A DNA stretch of 64,000 nucleotides from Proteromonas lacertae (Eukaryota; Sar; Bigyra; Opalinata; Proteromonadidae): positions 86,802 through 150,801 of the forward strand of contig NGBS01001178.1 of assembly GCA_002245135.1 (NCBI GenBank). Direction: 5' to 3'. Under the pieces are notes generated by a model. That model saw nothing but the letters and a program-made list of their open reading frames with translations. It had not been told where the DNA came from and did no database searches. Each line of letters begins with the position of its first letter. The stretch's first letter is position 1. The position numbers and the translations under genes were made by a program. This document shows, piece after piece, positions 25,288-39,627 of the stretch.

Positions 25288-25872
25288 ATGAACCAAAACC
25301 CAGAAATACAAGAAAATATAAAGAAGCTCCAAGAGAAATTCCAAGGAGTATAAATACTAACCTTTTTATAAACGCATTGAATCATTTAACTTATCTTTAT
25401 ATATGAAGTTCTGCAATATTATAATTAATATAAACTATTTTTTATTTATAATTTTATATTCATGTTATAGGTTCAAATCGGTGGTAAAGGATCAGTAAGA
25501 AGAAAGCATAAGGTAGCTCATAAATCAACAACAGAAGATAAAAAAATCCAAAATCAACTTAAGAAACTTGGACTTAACCAAATTCCCAATGTTGATGATG
25601 CTATGTTTTTCATGAAAGATGGTTCAGTCATAAAGACAACCAAACCTAATGTACAAGCATCTATGCAAGGAAGCTGTTTCGTTATTAGTGGAGGAAAATC
25701 AGAGAAAAAGACCCTTGCTGATGTATTACCCGATGTTATTTCACAATTACCAGCTTCAGCACTTAAAGGAGCTGCAGCAGGATCAACCCCAGCTGCACCA
25801 GCTGCTTCAAGTGATGAAGTTCCAGAATTAGAAGAAAACTTTGATGAAGCTGCCGATGATAACAAAAAGTAA
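25288..25872 (+). CDS. BTF3: Nascent polypeptide-associated complex subunit beta (BTF3)
   Basis: Forms the NAC heterodimer with NAC-alpha at the ribosome exit tunnel and binds nascent chains. Exons 25288-25347 and 25471-25872 give 153 aa. Visible family features: KLQEKFQ before the junction; the basic ribosome-binding GGKGSVRRKHK with the RRKxKK-like motif; KKIQNQLKKLGLNQIP; the NAC domain with FFMKDGSVIKTTKPNVQAS and CFVISGG; and an acidic, Ala-rich C-terminal tail. The intron (25348-25470, 123 bp) splits the protein just before the ribosome-binding motif. It is the longest non-repeat intron in the window, two to four times the usual size. Intact. Confidence 0.96.
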
Positions 25873-26008
25873 TTAATGTATTTTCTAATAGAAGCCTCAA
25901 TAATATTCTTGTATTGTGTTGGTTAAAATTCATTTTTTAATATTTATGGGGTATGTAGTATTAATCGAAAATTTTTGATCAAAATACCCATAAATTGTTT
26001 CTTTCGTT

Positions 26009-29000
26009 ATGTTGGTTTATATTGTCTTTTTCCTTCTTTTATTCATATCTTATGCTTTAGGTCTAAGTGATCCAGATGATATATATACTATTGGTCTTTT
26101 AAGTCAAAGAAATTATGCAATAGATCAAGATATAATGAATTCTATCAAATTAGCATTTACAGAAGTTAGTTTTGGAAGAGCAATTATTTTTAAGTTTGAA
26201 GAGGATTACTATGACGATTCAAGTAAATGCGGTGAGAGAGTGGAGTATTTAATAGGTAAATCTGTATCAGTTATATTTGGTGGAATATCCCATGAATGTC
26301 TAATTCATGCAAGTAAAGCAGTAAAATATTCAAACGTTATTTTTCTAACAGCAGCATCTGGATTGGATTCAGAGTGTAATTCCAATGTAATATCATCACC
26401 CAGTTTTATAAGAAGGCTAGCGACAATAATGGCTCCTCAATTCCAAAATGTGATATTTATTGGTGAAGAGAATAATTACTATGATGAAATTAACCAAACA
26501 AATGTATAATCAATACAATCTATACAATATCTTCAACAATTCAAATTTTGATTTTATAATTTACGATTCCTGCTGAAACAGGTAGTGATATAGGTGATAA
26601 ATTGGTCAATACATTACTACCATCAGGTGGTTATTTAATATCCTTCCTAGATAACGATAAATTAAAAACCATATTTCCAGATATAAAAACCAAAATTCAA
26701 GGTAAAGAGATAAAATTAATTTGTTTCTTTCAATCTTGTAGTAATTTATACTATGAAAATCCAACATTATTTGATGGTCAGTTATTATATTCATCCTTTA
26801 TTAATGAAAGCTCTTTATTTTACGATTATTATACAACAAAATATTCAATTACAAGTGATATAATAGTTACTGAATATATGTTTAATTCATTTATGCTGGC
26901 TTTGTCATTTCGTAAAGCAGTTTCATCTACTCATTTTACACTGCCATCAATTATTCGTCCAGTTTTAAGCGGAACTCATACATTTGATGGTATTTCAATA
27001 TATATAAGTTCCAATAATATATTCGTTACAAAATATAATATTTATACAATAAAAGGTGATACAAGTACATTTATTGATTATGGAAATATGACAATATTTA
27101 ATTATATCAATCCATACTCTATATCACCATTTCTTCCTGATTATTATAAAGATGTAAAAGATTCATTATCAAATTGTGAGGGTGATATAATTATCACTAA
27201 GCCAGTCCATCATATAATCATATTACACAAAGAAATAGTGATTACATTAGCAGCTGATTATTTAGAGGCAGTTTTCTATGAATTAATTAATATTAACGTG
27301 AATGGAGGTTTATTGAATAATTATATATTACCTCACTTTCTATTGATGAATGAAAATGTATTGAAATATATGAAGTTTTATATTGAAGAATATAATGTAA
27401 AAACAATATTTGGATTTGAACCTGATTTAAAAATAAGTGAAGAATTTCATGATATCATTGATAATAATAGAGTTATGTTTTTTGTATTGTCTCCATCTAC
27501 TGGAAATCTTTGTTCACCAAATATTATGTATGTGAATACTGTCTTATATTATTCCGTTGAGTTTTTATTTTCAGTTACACCATTTATTCCAGAATATCAA
27601 TATCCAGTACATATTATAATTCAAGAAAATTTAATCAATTTGAATTATTTAAATAAAAAGATAGTTTCATTTCCATATGGATATTCTATTTATTTCATTT
27701 CTAATTGTCAAAATGTAACTGATATAATGAATAATAAAATCTTAACAGTAAAAACAAATTATACTATTTTAACATTAATGACAATTTGCCATAAGGAATT
27801 TTTTACAGCTTTGGATGTTGGAAGTGATAATATTAAAGGGGTTTTACCTATGTTTATATCATCTTATCAACAATTGATAGTATATGGAAATAAAGTATAT
27901 ATATATATATATATATTCATTAATTTTGTATAGTATGAAAGGATTTGTTTAGTAGCAAGAACCACAATGAATGATATTAAAAAGGAAGTGAGTGACTTTA
28001 TTGTTGATTCATTAACACCAATTAAACCATCAGCAGATGTAGTGATTGGAAATGAAGCGTTTTATATATGGAGAACATCAGTCACTAGTTCATCATCACT
28101 TGATCCAGAGGACTACAAACTGTATATATATATATATATATAAGTTACTATTATATTATATTTATAGTCATTTTTACGATTTTCCAGTTCATGATGAAAA
28201 TAAAATTGTATTTTCAAATTATATTTACAGTAATTTGTACTTGATACATTTCAATAAATCTGAAGAAATCATTACTCATCAATCTTTAGCTTTGAATTCT
28301 CCACAATTAGTGTATTATGATGCAAATGACAATTATAAATTATGTATTGCAAATGAAGGATGTATTTTTTTTTTTTACTTTTATTTTTTAATAGATACAA
28401 AGGTAGAAAGTGAATTAATTTGTTTAATATTAGACGATACATTAAGTTATACTGAAACATTTACAATCAGTAATATGAATTTCTATATATCATCTAAATA
28501 TGATGATTATATTATATTTTATCAGACTTATCAATGTGAATTGAGCAATATCAGTTGTATTGATTTAGCAATGAACGAATGTGTGAATATGAGAGCGAAT
28601 TATACAGTCGGTTTGTTTACTGAGGAAGTAGTGGAAAAGATTAAAATATATTTTGATAGAATTCAAGTTATTAATATATTATCATATTCGAATTATGATT
28701 GCCATGTTAATTTTACAAAAGTATAAATGATTATTATTATTTTTATTATATAGTATGGATATTCATTAACTCAATCTGTAGAATCTATAGCTAAACTATT
28801 TCATGATGAAAATATACAAGGAAGTAATACAATGTGTGTAGTTGGTCCAAATGATATGTATAATATATAATATAATAATGATAATGATAAATAGATATAC
28901 AAATAATCTTATAGATATGTTAAAGAACCATATCTACACTTCACAATTCGATATTCTATACATCAACAAAAATGACGCTAATGTAAATACAAAAATCAAT

Positions 29001-32000
29001 ACCAACTGTAAAAACTCAATATTAATTTCCACTTTATTAACAGATGATGATTATCACTTATTCAAAACACTTGCAGTAGATTCATCAATAACAGTAGTTA
29101 ATTTTAGATATATAAATCCAGGTGAAAACCATTATACACCATATTTCAAAAATCATTATTTTGTCGGCTTAATGTATGCAATGGAAAGTTCATTATATCA
29201 GCAAATACTCTCATCTTTACTAACATTCTTGAAATCTATTGAATATGAATATTACTTCCAAGTTATTCCCTCATTACCTTTATATCTCATCTCTGCTGTT
29301 CAAATGACCCAATATTTATACACTCAGAATGTTCCATTAACATTTGATTCATTTGAAGATGTTGTTACACTCTATCCTGATAAACAAATAGGTAGATATT
29401 TGAGATTATTGTTCTTTAATGGAACACATTTAAGTGAAGATTATAGATCACCCGTTTCGATTATTCATTTATCATTTTTAAGATATGATCCAAGTAGTTG
29501 GAATGAGTATTGTAGCTTTTTAATTGATGAACAAAATCCAGTAATACATGTTGAAGTTGTATTAGTTGGAGTGTTATATAACTCTATGGATGATTATTCT
29601 ACTATTTATAGTATGCTTGCAGCAGCTGAAAGTACATTTAAAGTAGAAACAGTTGAAGATACCATTGTCAAGTTAATTCCAATAAAATATGAACCAAATA
29701 ATGTTGAAGAGAAATTGAATTTATTTGTCGAAAGTTATAGTGAGAGAATTATCGCATTATTTCAAATTGATAATGATATTGATGAAGATTTAATTGTGGC
29801 ATTTTGTGAAAGAAAAGATGTACCTGTAATAAGGTTATTTACTCCATTAGAATTGGGATGTAATAATTATATGTATATAATATTTCTCTTTCTCTTTCTC
29901 TTTCTCTTTCTCTTTCTCTTTCTCTTTCTCTTTCTCTTTCTCTTTCTCTTTCTCTTTCTCTTTCTCTTTTCTCTTTCTCTTTCTCTTTCTCTTTCTCTTT
30001 CTCTTTCTCTTTCTCTTTCTCTTTCTCTTTCTCTTTCTTTCTATTATTTTTTATTTAATTATATATTTTATTTTTTGCATTAGTATTGATGCTGCTTTTA
30101 ATCCACGAAATCTTTACTATGTCTATTACTTACTTATATTAAAACAATCACATGGTGAAGTGTATATAATAACAGATGGTTCAAAATTAGCCTTTTCAAT
30201 GTTAGATCAAATGCAATCAGACTTCTCATTAATTAATTTAGACATATATACAAGTACTATTACATCAAAAAGTACAAATGATGAATTATATTTATTAATG
30301 AAAGATATAATACTGAAGTTCCCTGATGGAGGATTGATATTGTATTTATGTAATGAATGTAAAAATACAGTCGTTTTTTATGATTACATTTATACTTATT
30401 TATTGCATTTAAACGATGAAATTGACTATTTTTATCCATATTTCTTTGTCACTAATGATCCAATGTATGATTATACCTCAATATTAGATAAAAAGATATT
30501 CAAAAATATAGTATTTATATCCGATTTCTTATATGATGATAATGAAGAATTAACTAAATATTATCAATGGAAATCAACTTTGATTGGTTCAACAGGAATG
30601 AAAATTGATAGTAAAGGTATTTATGGATATTCATTATATACAATCTCTTCAATGCAATTCGTGATTCAACAAGTTATGAATATTCAAAATGGTCATTCTT
30701 CATCTACAATCGTGTGTATAAATCACCTTTAAATGATATATTATTAACCAACGATAGAGCATTATTCACTGATTCATATTTTATATCTTATAATTTAGAA
30801 AGTAATTTATTTTATGTAGCTCAAAAAGTGGGTGTTATGACTCCAAATATATTCTTAGATTATCGATATACATACTTATCTTACTGTAAAATGCAGGAAA
30901 TTGATACTTATATAATCACAATATTACATCCATTTACACCTAAAGGATTGTTTGATAAATATATTGATAATGTAATTCAATTGTATGATTATTTACAAAG
31001 TATGAATTATGAAGGTGGAATAATGGGAAAATTTGTAGAACCAATTATTGTTGATATAGGAAGTGATGAAGTTACAACAAGAAATGAATTGTTAAAGATA
31101 TTTGAAAAAGATAAAAAACCATTAACATTTGTTGGAGGTCATATATATCCAAACATACGTCAAGTTATTTCAGAGGTTTTGGTAGAAAAGAGTAATGAGA
31201 AAAACAGTTATTATTTATGGAGTATTTATGAAGTCGTAGATTTAGAATGTTTTCCAAATATATTCAACTTAAATTCAGTTTTTTATTTGAAATTTTTAAA
31301 TGCTATGAATTATATCTTAACAAAGAGAATCAATAATTTATTGTATGTTGTTTCAGGAAGAAGTAGTTTGATGGAAGTAAAATCAATAATATACAATTAC
31401 CATATCACTGCCAATCAGTTAAATACTACAATGATGATGATAATTGATTCAAGAATCGATTTACTCAATAAAATCAATAAAATAACCACTCGAAGTGAAG
31501 AAATCGGTGAAAAAGTTGGAATAATATTTGATATAGATATTGAATATAAAAAAATCATATATCCTGAAATTGATAAAAAGAATAACTTGAAAGATCAATA
31601 CTTTTGCGTAGATATCAATGTAATTAATGATTATAATAAACTTAAAGATTACAAAGAAAACACATTTTCATTCTTTTTGAACTATCATCCTGATTATCAA
31701 TTGTTATTTGCTGGAACAATTAATGGATGAAAACATTCACCCTGTTTTGTCTTATACTTCTATTTCTCCATTTACTCCAATAATTGCTTCTATTCCTTAT
31801 ATGATTGAAGAAATTGGAAATATAAGAGGAACTTTTGAAGGTGATTGGTTAGACACCATATTTGGTTATTCATTTTTATCACCTGAAGGTTATTATATAT
31901 TTAATGATAATTTATTAGTGACAAGACCTTATCGATTTGGTACATTTATGACTGTTAATGATAGAAAAATGATTGTAATGGATCATTATAATAAAGATAC

Positions 32001-35000
32001 CTCAGAACCATTTTTATATTCGATATTATACAATAATTATGGTTTAGATGCTTATATGGATAGAGATCATTGCAATTTCAATACAATGAAAGAATATTCC
32101 AATAAATATTTAGTTGTTGTAGTAACAAATGATGAACATAATATGAATAAAAAAATAAAGAATATGAATAGTAAAGATTCAAAAGATTTTACATTTGGTA
32201 TTGTAATCAGTCTATTAAAGCCACTATTTGTTGATAATATCATTGTTACTCCGTATTTCATTAAGGTAGACACAGAAACAACAACAACAGAAGAAGTTAC
32301 AGAAATTCTCAATCCAATGAAAGAAAAGATATTATCATTTGTTGGATGTCAGAATATTGACTGTATTGAAATAATTAAACCAATTTTAAATACTTGTAAA
32401 AGTGATCAAATCTTAATTACTTCTGTTGAATTCTTAAATGAATGTAATCCTCATATAGTGACAATTGGTTATCCAATCTATCAATCACTTTTACATGTTA
32501 TTGACCATTTTATGTCACTCATATTTACACAATATATTATTATTTATGATAGCACTTGTAGCTCAGAATCTTTGCAGTTTATTAAGGATTATATTACATT
32601 TTATCATAGTGTTTATGAATTGTTTGATATAAGAGATAAAAGTATAACTGAAGAGACGATTATAAATTCATTTATATCATATGAAAAAGTAGTAGTATTA
32701 GTAATTATTGATGACTCTACAAAAATAGAATATTTATATAGATATGCCAATTTTAAGCATATTATTGTGTTATATAACATATTCCCACCAAGTTCAATAT
32801 TTATTGATGACGAGATAAGTGATTTTAAGAAAATTGGTTCCACTAAAGATGGTATTTATGTATTAAACCAATTAACGTTCAAAGATTCTACAGTTGTTCA
32901 ATCTATCATAGAATTATTTAACAACGATTATAATCACTTAACAGTTACAACAAATATGATATTAGGTTATTTATCAATTCATTTCTTGGAATATATTTTT
33001 GAGACATTTTCATATTCATTATCAAGTGAAGAAAAGAATGAAAAGCAGTTCATTTCATCAGATTTTACTATTTTTGAAGTATTTCATTACTTTAGTAAAA
33101 CTCAAACAATCACAAATCCAGTGGTACTATTGCAATATAGAGATGGAGATTATAAATTAGTTCATCGATTCTCCAATTTACATATTTTCAAAAACAAATT
33201 TCCACAATTCTCCAGTAAGTACGTTGGAAGAGCATGTGATTTTCAGAATGGAGATGAGAATCATGAAACGACATTAGCAGTTAAGAAAATAGCATTATTA
33301 TTCTCTTTTGAAGGAAAATTCAAGTATTATGATATTCCAACAGTTTTAGGAATAGCTCAAATATTACATTACATTGAAAAATATGATGATAATTTCTACT
33401 TATCATCTGTAATTAATATCAAATCAGATACTTCACTATTTGAAACTGAATTTCAGAAGGTAGTTAAAGATGACAGTATAATCTTAGTAATGGTTGGATA
33501 TGTAAATCAATCTCAAACAGTCATTAAAAGAAACTTAGGAGATACTGATAAATTATTATTAATTGTATATCCATATACAGGAGTTAATTTATCTCCAAAT
33601 ATATTATATTCAAGACCAACAACAATGTCTTATTTTTATAAATTATGGGAATTCTATTCGATTGAATATACCTTTGTTCATTGTATTATAATTAGAAATA
33701 ATAAATATCACACATTTGCCAGTAATTTAGAATATACAATCAAAGATTATTGTGGAGATAATGATGATAATAGTGATGAAAAATGGATTGTTAATTATGA
33801 CATTGATTTTGATGATAATAGTGAAAAAATCAATGAAATATTTGATGAAATAAATAGCAAATATGAACATGCTTTAATCCTTGTTACTATAAACAGTGAT
33901 ATTTTGAGGACTTTAATTAAAACATTGTGTTTGAGAGGTGATAATACATATTATAAATATCAAATATACTTCATTTATTTATCTATTTTGGATTATTATG
34001 AATTTTTGAAAAACTGTGAAAATTTCAATGTTGTTAATCCTTCAATAATAAATTATCGATTATTGCAAGTTACAGATGATATAAAACACTCTGATTTGTT
34101 AGGAAAGAAAAATGATATATTAAATTATAGATCTTTTGCTCTTTTAATACATGATACATTGGATTTAGATTTTATTACTGATGATCAATATTCAAGTGCT
34201 ATTGGATTATTGTATTACAATTTAATCGATATAAGTTATCCAAATCAAAAAATAAACTCTGATTATTTCATCTATAAGCAACTAGAGACTGAAACAATAA
34301 ATGATAATGGTGAAAAAGAAGAAATATCATTTCAGTTTAGTCCATCTTTGAGATTGAAATCTCCAATCTATACAATTGATTTTAGAGATAGTAATTATGA
34401 TTTATATATATCAGAGAATTCCTTGAATATTGCTGGATATCAATTCCCTTATTATATAGAAATAGATTATTCTGAAAGTAGTTATTATAAAACATTTAAT
34501 GTAACTCCAGTTTGTATATTTACTGAATCAATCAAGAACTTTACTAAGTATGAGAAATACACATTATATGGAATATTAAATGGAATGTATCAAATCAATA
34601 GAAATGGAGGATTACAAATAACTTACTGCGTTCCACGAATATTTTCCTATAACCAATTATTAGAAATGATCAAAAATAAAGACTATGGTTATTGTAATGT
34701 TATTGTAACATTATTCCATACTTCATTGTTGTTAAATATTAAAGATGATATTGAGAATAGTAATTTATTAGCTGTTTCATTGAGAAATGATATAGGAGTA
34801 AATTGTACTAGACATATAATTCATTCAGGCTTATTACCCAATCAACTTGGAACTTTAATATATGATTTTACTGTAACTCAACATTTATATAATTTAATTG
34901 TAGTTTATAATAAAGACGATTATATTTGTAAGTTTAAAGCAGAGTTTTATAAGAATTATTTTGAGAAGAAATTCTATCGATCTGTTGAGACTTATCCTTT

Positions 35001-38000
35001 TGATTATTATGATATTGAAACGATTAAAGATATACCAACTCAAAATAGAACTAACACTTTATATGTGTTATTATTTGGTGAATTAGAGAATGATTTGGTT
35101 GATGTAAATATACTACAATCAATCAGAGAAGCAATGAATTTTGATTATAATTATGTCTATTTAGATATTTCACCAATCAACTTACCAGATAAAAAATATA
35201 ATTATTTATTATATAATACATATCAAATGTCTTCATTCTATGAAGAACTGAAAGATATGGATCACTTATATCACTATTGATGATAAGTATATTTTAGATA
35301 TAAAAGAATTTATAAATAATGCAAAAGGAAATTTAAAAGTAGATGATCCAATTAATTCTGTATTTTACATTGGTTATATTACAACTCAATTATTTCAATC
35401 AGCTGTAGAAGCAACAGGAAATGGAACGGATGTATCAACAATGTTGGATTTAGGTAAATTAACAATTGATATTCCTACAGGAACTTTGAATTTGTTAGAA
35501 AATAATTACTATTCTTATTCTATGTTTATATCAAAATATTGTGATGAAGGTATTAATAGAATTATTTATAGTATTCATGAGTTTAATGTCCCAATGCCAT
35601 TGTACGATCCTACACTTACTACATTATATGATTGCAAAATAAATCCAACAAATCCAGTGGATATCTACAAAAAGAACTTTTAAAATATCAAAGAAAATCA
35701 TTGAATTTGTATATATATTAGATTTAACAAATATTAATCAAGTTGATTCATCTTTTCATATATTATCATCTATAACAATATCTACAAGAGAATATAACAG
35801 CAAACAAAATAATTATTATATTCAAATGACTAGTAAATCATATACATCCATTGAGGAATTAGTAGAAATATTAAATTCCTTAAATCAATTGATTATAATG
35901 GTAAGTTCAAAACAAGCACTTCAATATTCTACTAAGATAGCAACAGAGTCTTTAATATTCTTTATTAATGATATGTCATCATGTCAAGAAATTACTTCGA
36001 ATTCTATTCATATTGCGATGTTGGAAGATCATTATTCTATTCCTTCTTTAGCTTATGGTTCTTCGATTGGTATTGAGAATTATTACTTGATATTTACTGA
36101 AGCAAATGAATTGTATATTATTTGTGTTTTTTTTTTAATACTTTATTATAGTTCTAAATCAATATTGGATCATTTTGTTTATGAAGGAAAATCTTTCAAT
36201 TTTACACAGATTTCATATGCCAATTTTACACCATCATGTAATGATGAATATGATATAAAAAAGTTTAGAAATTTCATTAATGCAGTTATTAATTCACAAC
36301 AGAAATGTGCATGTATATATATATTATTATTATTTTAAAATAGTTTTATTCTTTATTCAAAGTGATTGTTTCAATAAACTATACATCATATTAACAAGTT
36401 ACCCAAATGCACAAGAATATATTTCAATATTCTTATACTTTGAACAGTACAATATATTAGAGAATTATCGTTATACAAATTTCAAAATATATATTATTGG
36501 TGATTATATATCAGGTTTAATAACAGGTAGTAATTTCGAAGATGTGATAATATCCAATTCTAATAATTATCTAAGTGCAAATATTTATACATTCCACGCT
36601 TATATTTCAATTCCGTTGATAATGAATGGATTTGAATTAGCTCGAAATTATGCTGGTGGTGTAAATGCAATAACATCCAAAATATTAAGATATAGTCTGT
36701 ATAATAGTCCAAATACATTCTCATTTGGTACTTATTCTATTAATAATACAAATACACTGTCTTTTGTATTATATATTGCTCAAGTTTCAAACTTTTTCTC
36801 ATTGAATGCTGAGAGTGAAATGACACCTCAATTGTTAATGCATAATATGTTATCATATAATAGAGTTACTGAGATTAAATATTACACAGATTCATTACGA
36901 ATTGCTTGCATAGTTTTAGATGTAATTGATATGATAATTATTGTTGCATTATGTGCAGGAATCTTTGTGAATTATAAATCTGTTTTGTTTAGTAAAAGTG
37001 GTTTGGAGTTTGATATGATAATTTTAGTTGGTTCATTTGTATTGATTTTATATAATACAATTTCATTTGGAAAATCTGTTTATGAGATTTTGAATTGTGT
37101 TGTTAAATATCCAATTGTGATGATATTAAATACTTTTTACATCGCTATTTATGGTAGTAAAATACTTAAAGGTTATCATTATTATTTGAATTTCACCAAC
37201 AAATTAGTATATATATATATTATTATTATTATTATTATTATTTATATTATATTAGAATGTAATTACAACAAAAAATATATTCTTTGCAATGGGAATATTT
37301 GCAATTCCGCAAATACTATTATCAGTTTTAAATATTATTATAAGTGTATCAGAATCAACAGAAGAGTTTAGTCCATCAGATTCTGATATTTTGCAGGAGA
37401 TTTATACTATAAAGTGTAGTCATGAAGATATATTTGTGTATATATAATTATATTAATTGTATCTATTTATTTCTAAATAGTGTTTTGCAATTAATTTTAC
37501 ATGATTTAATAGTAATATTTTTGATATTAATCTCAATCAAAATTCTCAAAGTCCCAAGATTATTAAACGAACAAAAGAGAATATTAGCCTATTTGATTAT
37601 ATATATAGTATATTTCGCTATTTTACCAACACTATCTTACTTTGGAGGTGATGCTGATTTGAACTTAATCGTTTGGGAGTTAGGAATGAATGTAATTATT
37701 GTTATTGGACCATTATTGTTATTCATTCCAAAGTTTATTACAATTTATTTTGACAAAGATTTTGATGCTTATACTGGTACTCCATCTTCCTCATCTTCAA
37801 TATTGACATATTCAAAATCAAAAGGGTCAAAGAAGAAACAAACAACATCCAAAGTTTATCCAATCGAAGGAAGAACCAAAACACAACAAACAAAAACTCA
37901 TTATACACAATTGCACACAAAAACAAGTGGTGAAAATACTACAACAAATACTCGATTAACTCAAACTAGGACAAATCATAGACATAAGAGAAATCCATCG

Positions 38001-38483
38001 AATATGGTAGTTACATATATTGAAAAAGTGAGAATAGCACAAGATACAACACAACAACCATCCACTCTCTTAGAATCATTGAGTAATCAGAAGAATCCAA
38101 ATTTCAATAATAATAATAATAATAATAATAATTACCAAAGTGAAAGTGTTATTGTAAATGCTCCACCAATTTCAAAGAAGAATAGTACTTATGCAATAAA
38201 ACAACCTCTAGTAAACAACAATGCAATTAGACATAAAAGTTCTATTGAAGAATCACTTGAAAAGAGTGATAAGGTGGTGAATATGAATGGAGAAAGTAGT
38301 ATGAATAACCAAGGAATGGTGAAATTAGGTGGATCTACCTCTGCTGGTGTTGCAAATAAACTGAATATGAATAATAATAATACTTCTAATACTGGTGAAG
38401 ATTCTAATACTTTAGCTTCTCAATTACCAAGGAATAGGACTGATACATTTTTAGATGCATTCATACCTGATATAGATAGTTAA
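26009..38483 (+). CDS. Giant class C GPCR-like receptor with many tandem periplasmic-binding-like modules; several frameshifts
   Basis: A signal peptide (MLVYIVFFLLLFISYALG) opens an ectodomain of roughly 3,300 residues. It is made of repeated alpha/beta modules resembling ligand-binding periplasmic/ANF (Venus-flytrap) folds, e.g. IYTIGLLSQRNYAIDQDI...IKLAF. The C-terminus has seven hydrophobic spans in 7tm_3 style (first IACIVLDVIDMIIIVALCAG, last MNVIIVIGPLLLFIPKFITIYF), then a ~230-residue Ser/Thr/Asn/Gln-rich cytoplasmic tail. Introns: 27895-27933, 28122-28167, 28362-28394, 28721-28753, 28858-28894, 29873-30083 (hexamer repeat), 36113-36151, 36313-36343, 37207-37255, 37438-37480. The first junction (about 26510-26592) does not close in frame. 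Frame changes occur near 30715, 31720, 35270 and 35670. One uninterrupted exon frame (31708-35280) alone codes 1,190 residues. Likely role: surface chemosensing through G proteins (inference). Confidence 0.75.
29883..30036 (+). repeat. (TTTCTC)n hexanucleotide microsatellite inside an intron
   Basis: About 25 units of TTTCTC with one extra T near 29967-29970. It sits inside the 211-bp intron 29873-30083 of the giant receptor gene and explains why this intron is about five times longer than the others. A literal ORF reading gives a meaningless Leu/Phe/Ser run; splicing removes it in frame. Confidence 0.95.
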
Positions 38484-38644
38484 TTAATAATTTTATATTA
38501 TTATTGTTTTGAGAGTATTGAAATTGTGGTTTATTTTAATAATACAAAAAGAAACAATATTCTATAGAATAAAATTTCAATAAAAAACAATCATGAATAA
38601 TATGCTATTTAAAAAAAAACAAGTGGTCATTACTCATTTTTCTT

Positions 38645-39434
38645 CTAATTATTAGTTGCAACTAAAGAAGCAATCATTGAGTTTAATTCAGCCATTTGAA
38701 TTTGAATGTCTGATAATTTCTTTAAACAGTCATTTATAGTAGGACTGGAGCTTGTTGATGGACATTTTGGTACAGTACCAGTAATACTCGTTCTTCTTGA
38801 CTTTGAAGGGGAAGTAGGAGCTGATGTATCACCTGATTTTGATTGGTTAGATGAATTATCAGCAGAAAACCACCATTTGATGAATTTCTTCTTAGTAACT
38901 CCATCCTTTGGATCAACATCCATCTCATGGAATGCTTTCCATGGCTTTAATTTCAGATCTTTACACAATTTCATTAAAGATTCAGAATCTAAGTTACCAG
39001 TCTTTTTAACATCGTAGCTATCAAAGACATGATTGACATATTCTTCTTCTTCACGTGAATGCTATCATAATAAACTAAGAAAAATGATACTTGAGTACTT
39101 TGACTAAACCACCACTCGGCAAAAGCAGTGAATGTGATGACATTATCTTCAACATCAATTTCCTAAATATTATGGTGTAAATAATACTTTTAAAGCCTTC
39201 CATGGTTTAATGTTCAAATCAGTACAAATACGAGGTAAAACTTCCACATGTACCTTTGAAGTCTTTTCAGTATCATATAACAAGAAGACTTTCATCAATT
39301 GGCTCAATCCATGTTCAGAATATCTCTATTTAAAAGAATAACTAGAGTATTCTTACTTTTGATAACTTTTTGAATGGTTCAGCGTATGCTGGGCAATTTA
39401 AGATTTGACTTTGGGCACTAGTTTCTTCGCTCAT
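38645..39434 (-). CDS. Small protein with two EF-hand-like modules
   Basis: Exons (minus) 39434-39357, 39325-39188, 39162-39091 and 39061-38645 give 234 aa; introns are 31 (GTAAGA donor), 25 and 29 bp. Two homologous ~70-residue modules are visible. Each has a helix-loop-helix with an EF-hand-like segment (FLLYDTEKTSKVHVEVL; VFDSYDVKKTGNLDSESL), a LxxKPWKA motif, a partial second loop (EIDVEDN; EMDVDPKDG) and a closing aromatic WWFS. Calcium-binding loops are degenerate in the first module and better in the second (DSYDVKKTGNLD). The C-terminus is a Ser/Pro/Thr-rich linker plus a short coiled coil. It is probably a calcium-responsive adaptor; the family is not identified. Intact. Confidence 0.75.
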
Positions 39435-39627
39435 TGAAATAAAGAGAGATAAAAAATATAGAAAGTTCGAAATATTTTTAAATCATCCAATAAAATTCAA
39501 ATATTTGAAAGTGTAACTGCTGATAATCAGTTATACACATAACAAACACAATGTAACAACAACAAGAATAATAAAATAGATAAATTGAAGAAAAAAATGA
39601 ATAAACTTATCAAAAATACATAATCAT

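Noticed and set aside
31708-35280. Treating the 1,190-codon frame as a separate gene
   Set aside because: It lacks a signal peptide and membrane region and continues the same module pattern on both sides; frame changes at its ends are better explained as single-base shifts in one gene.
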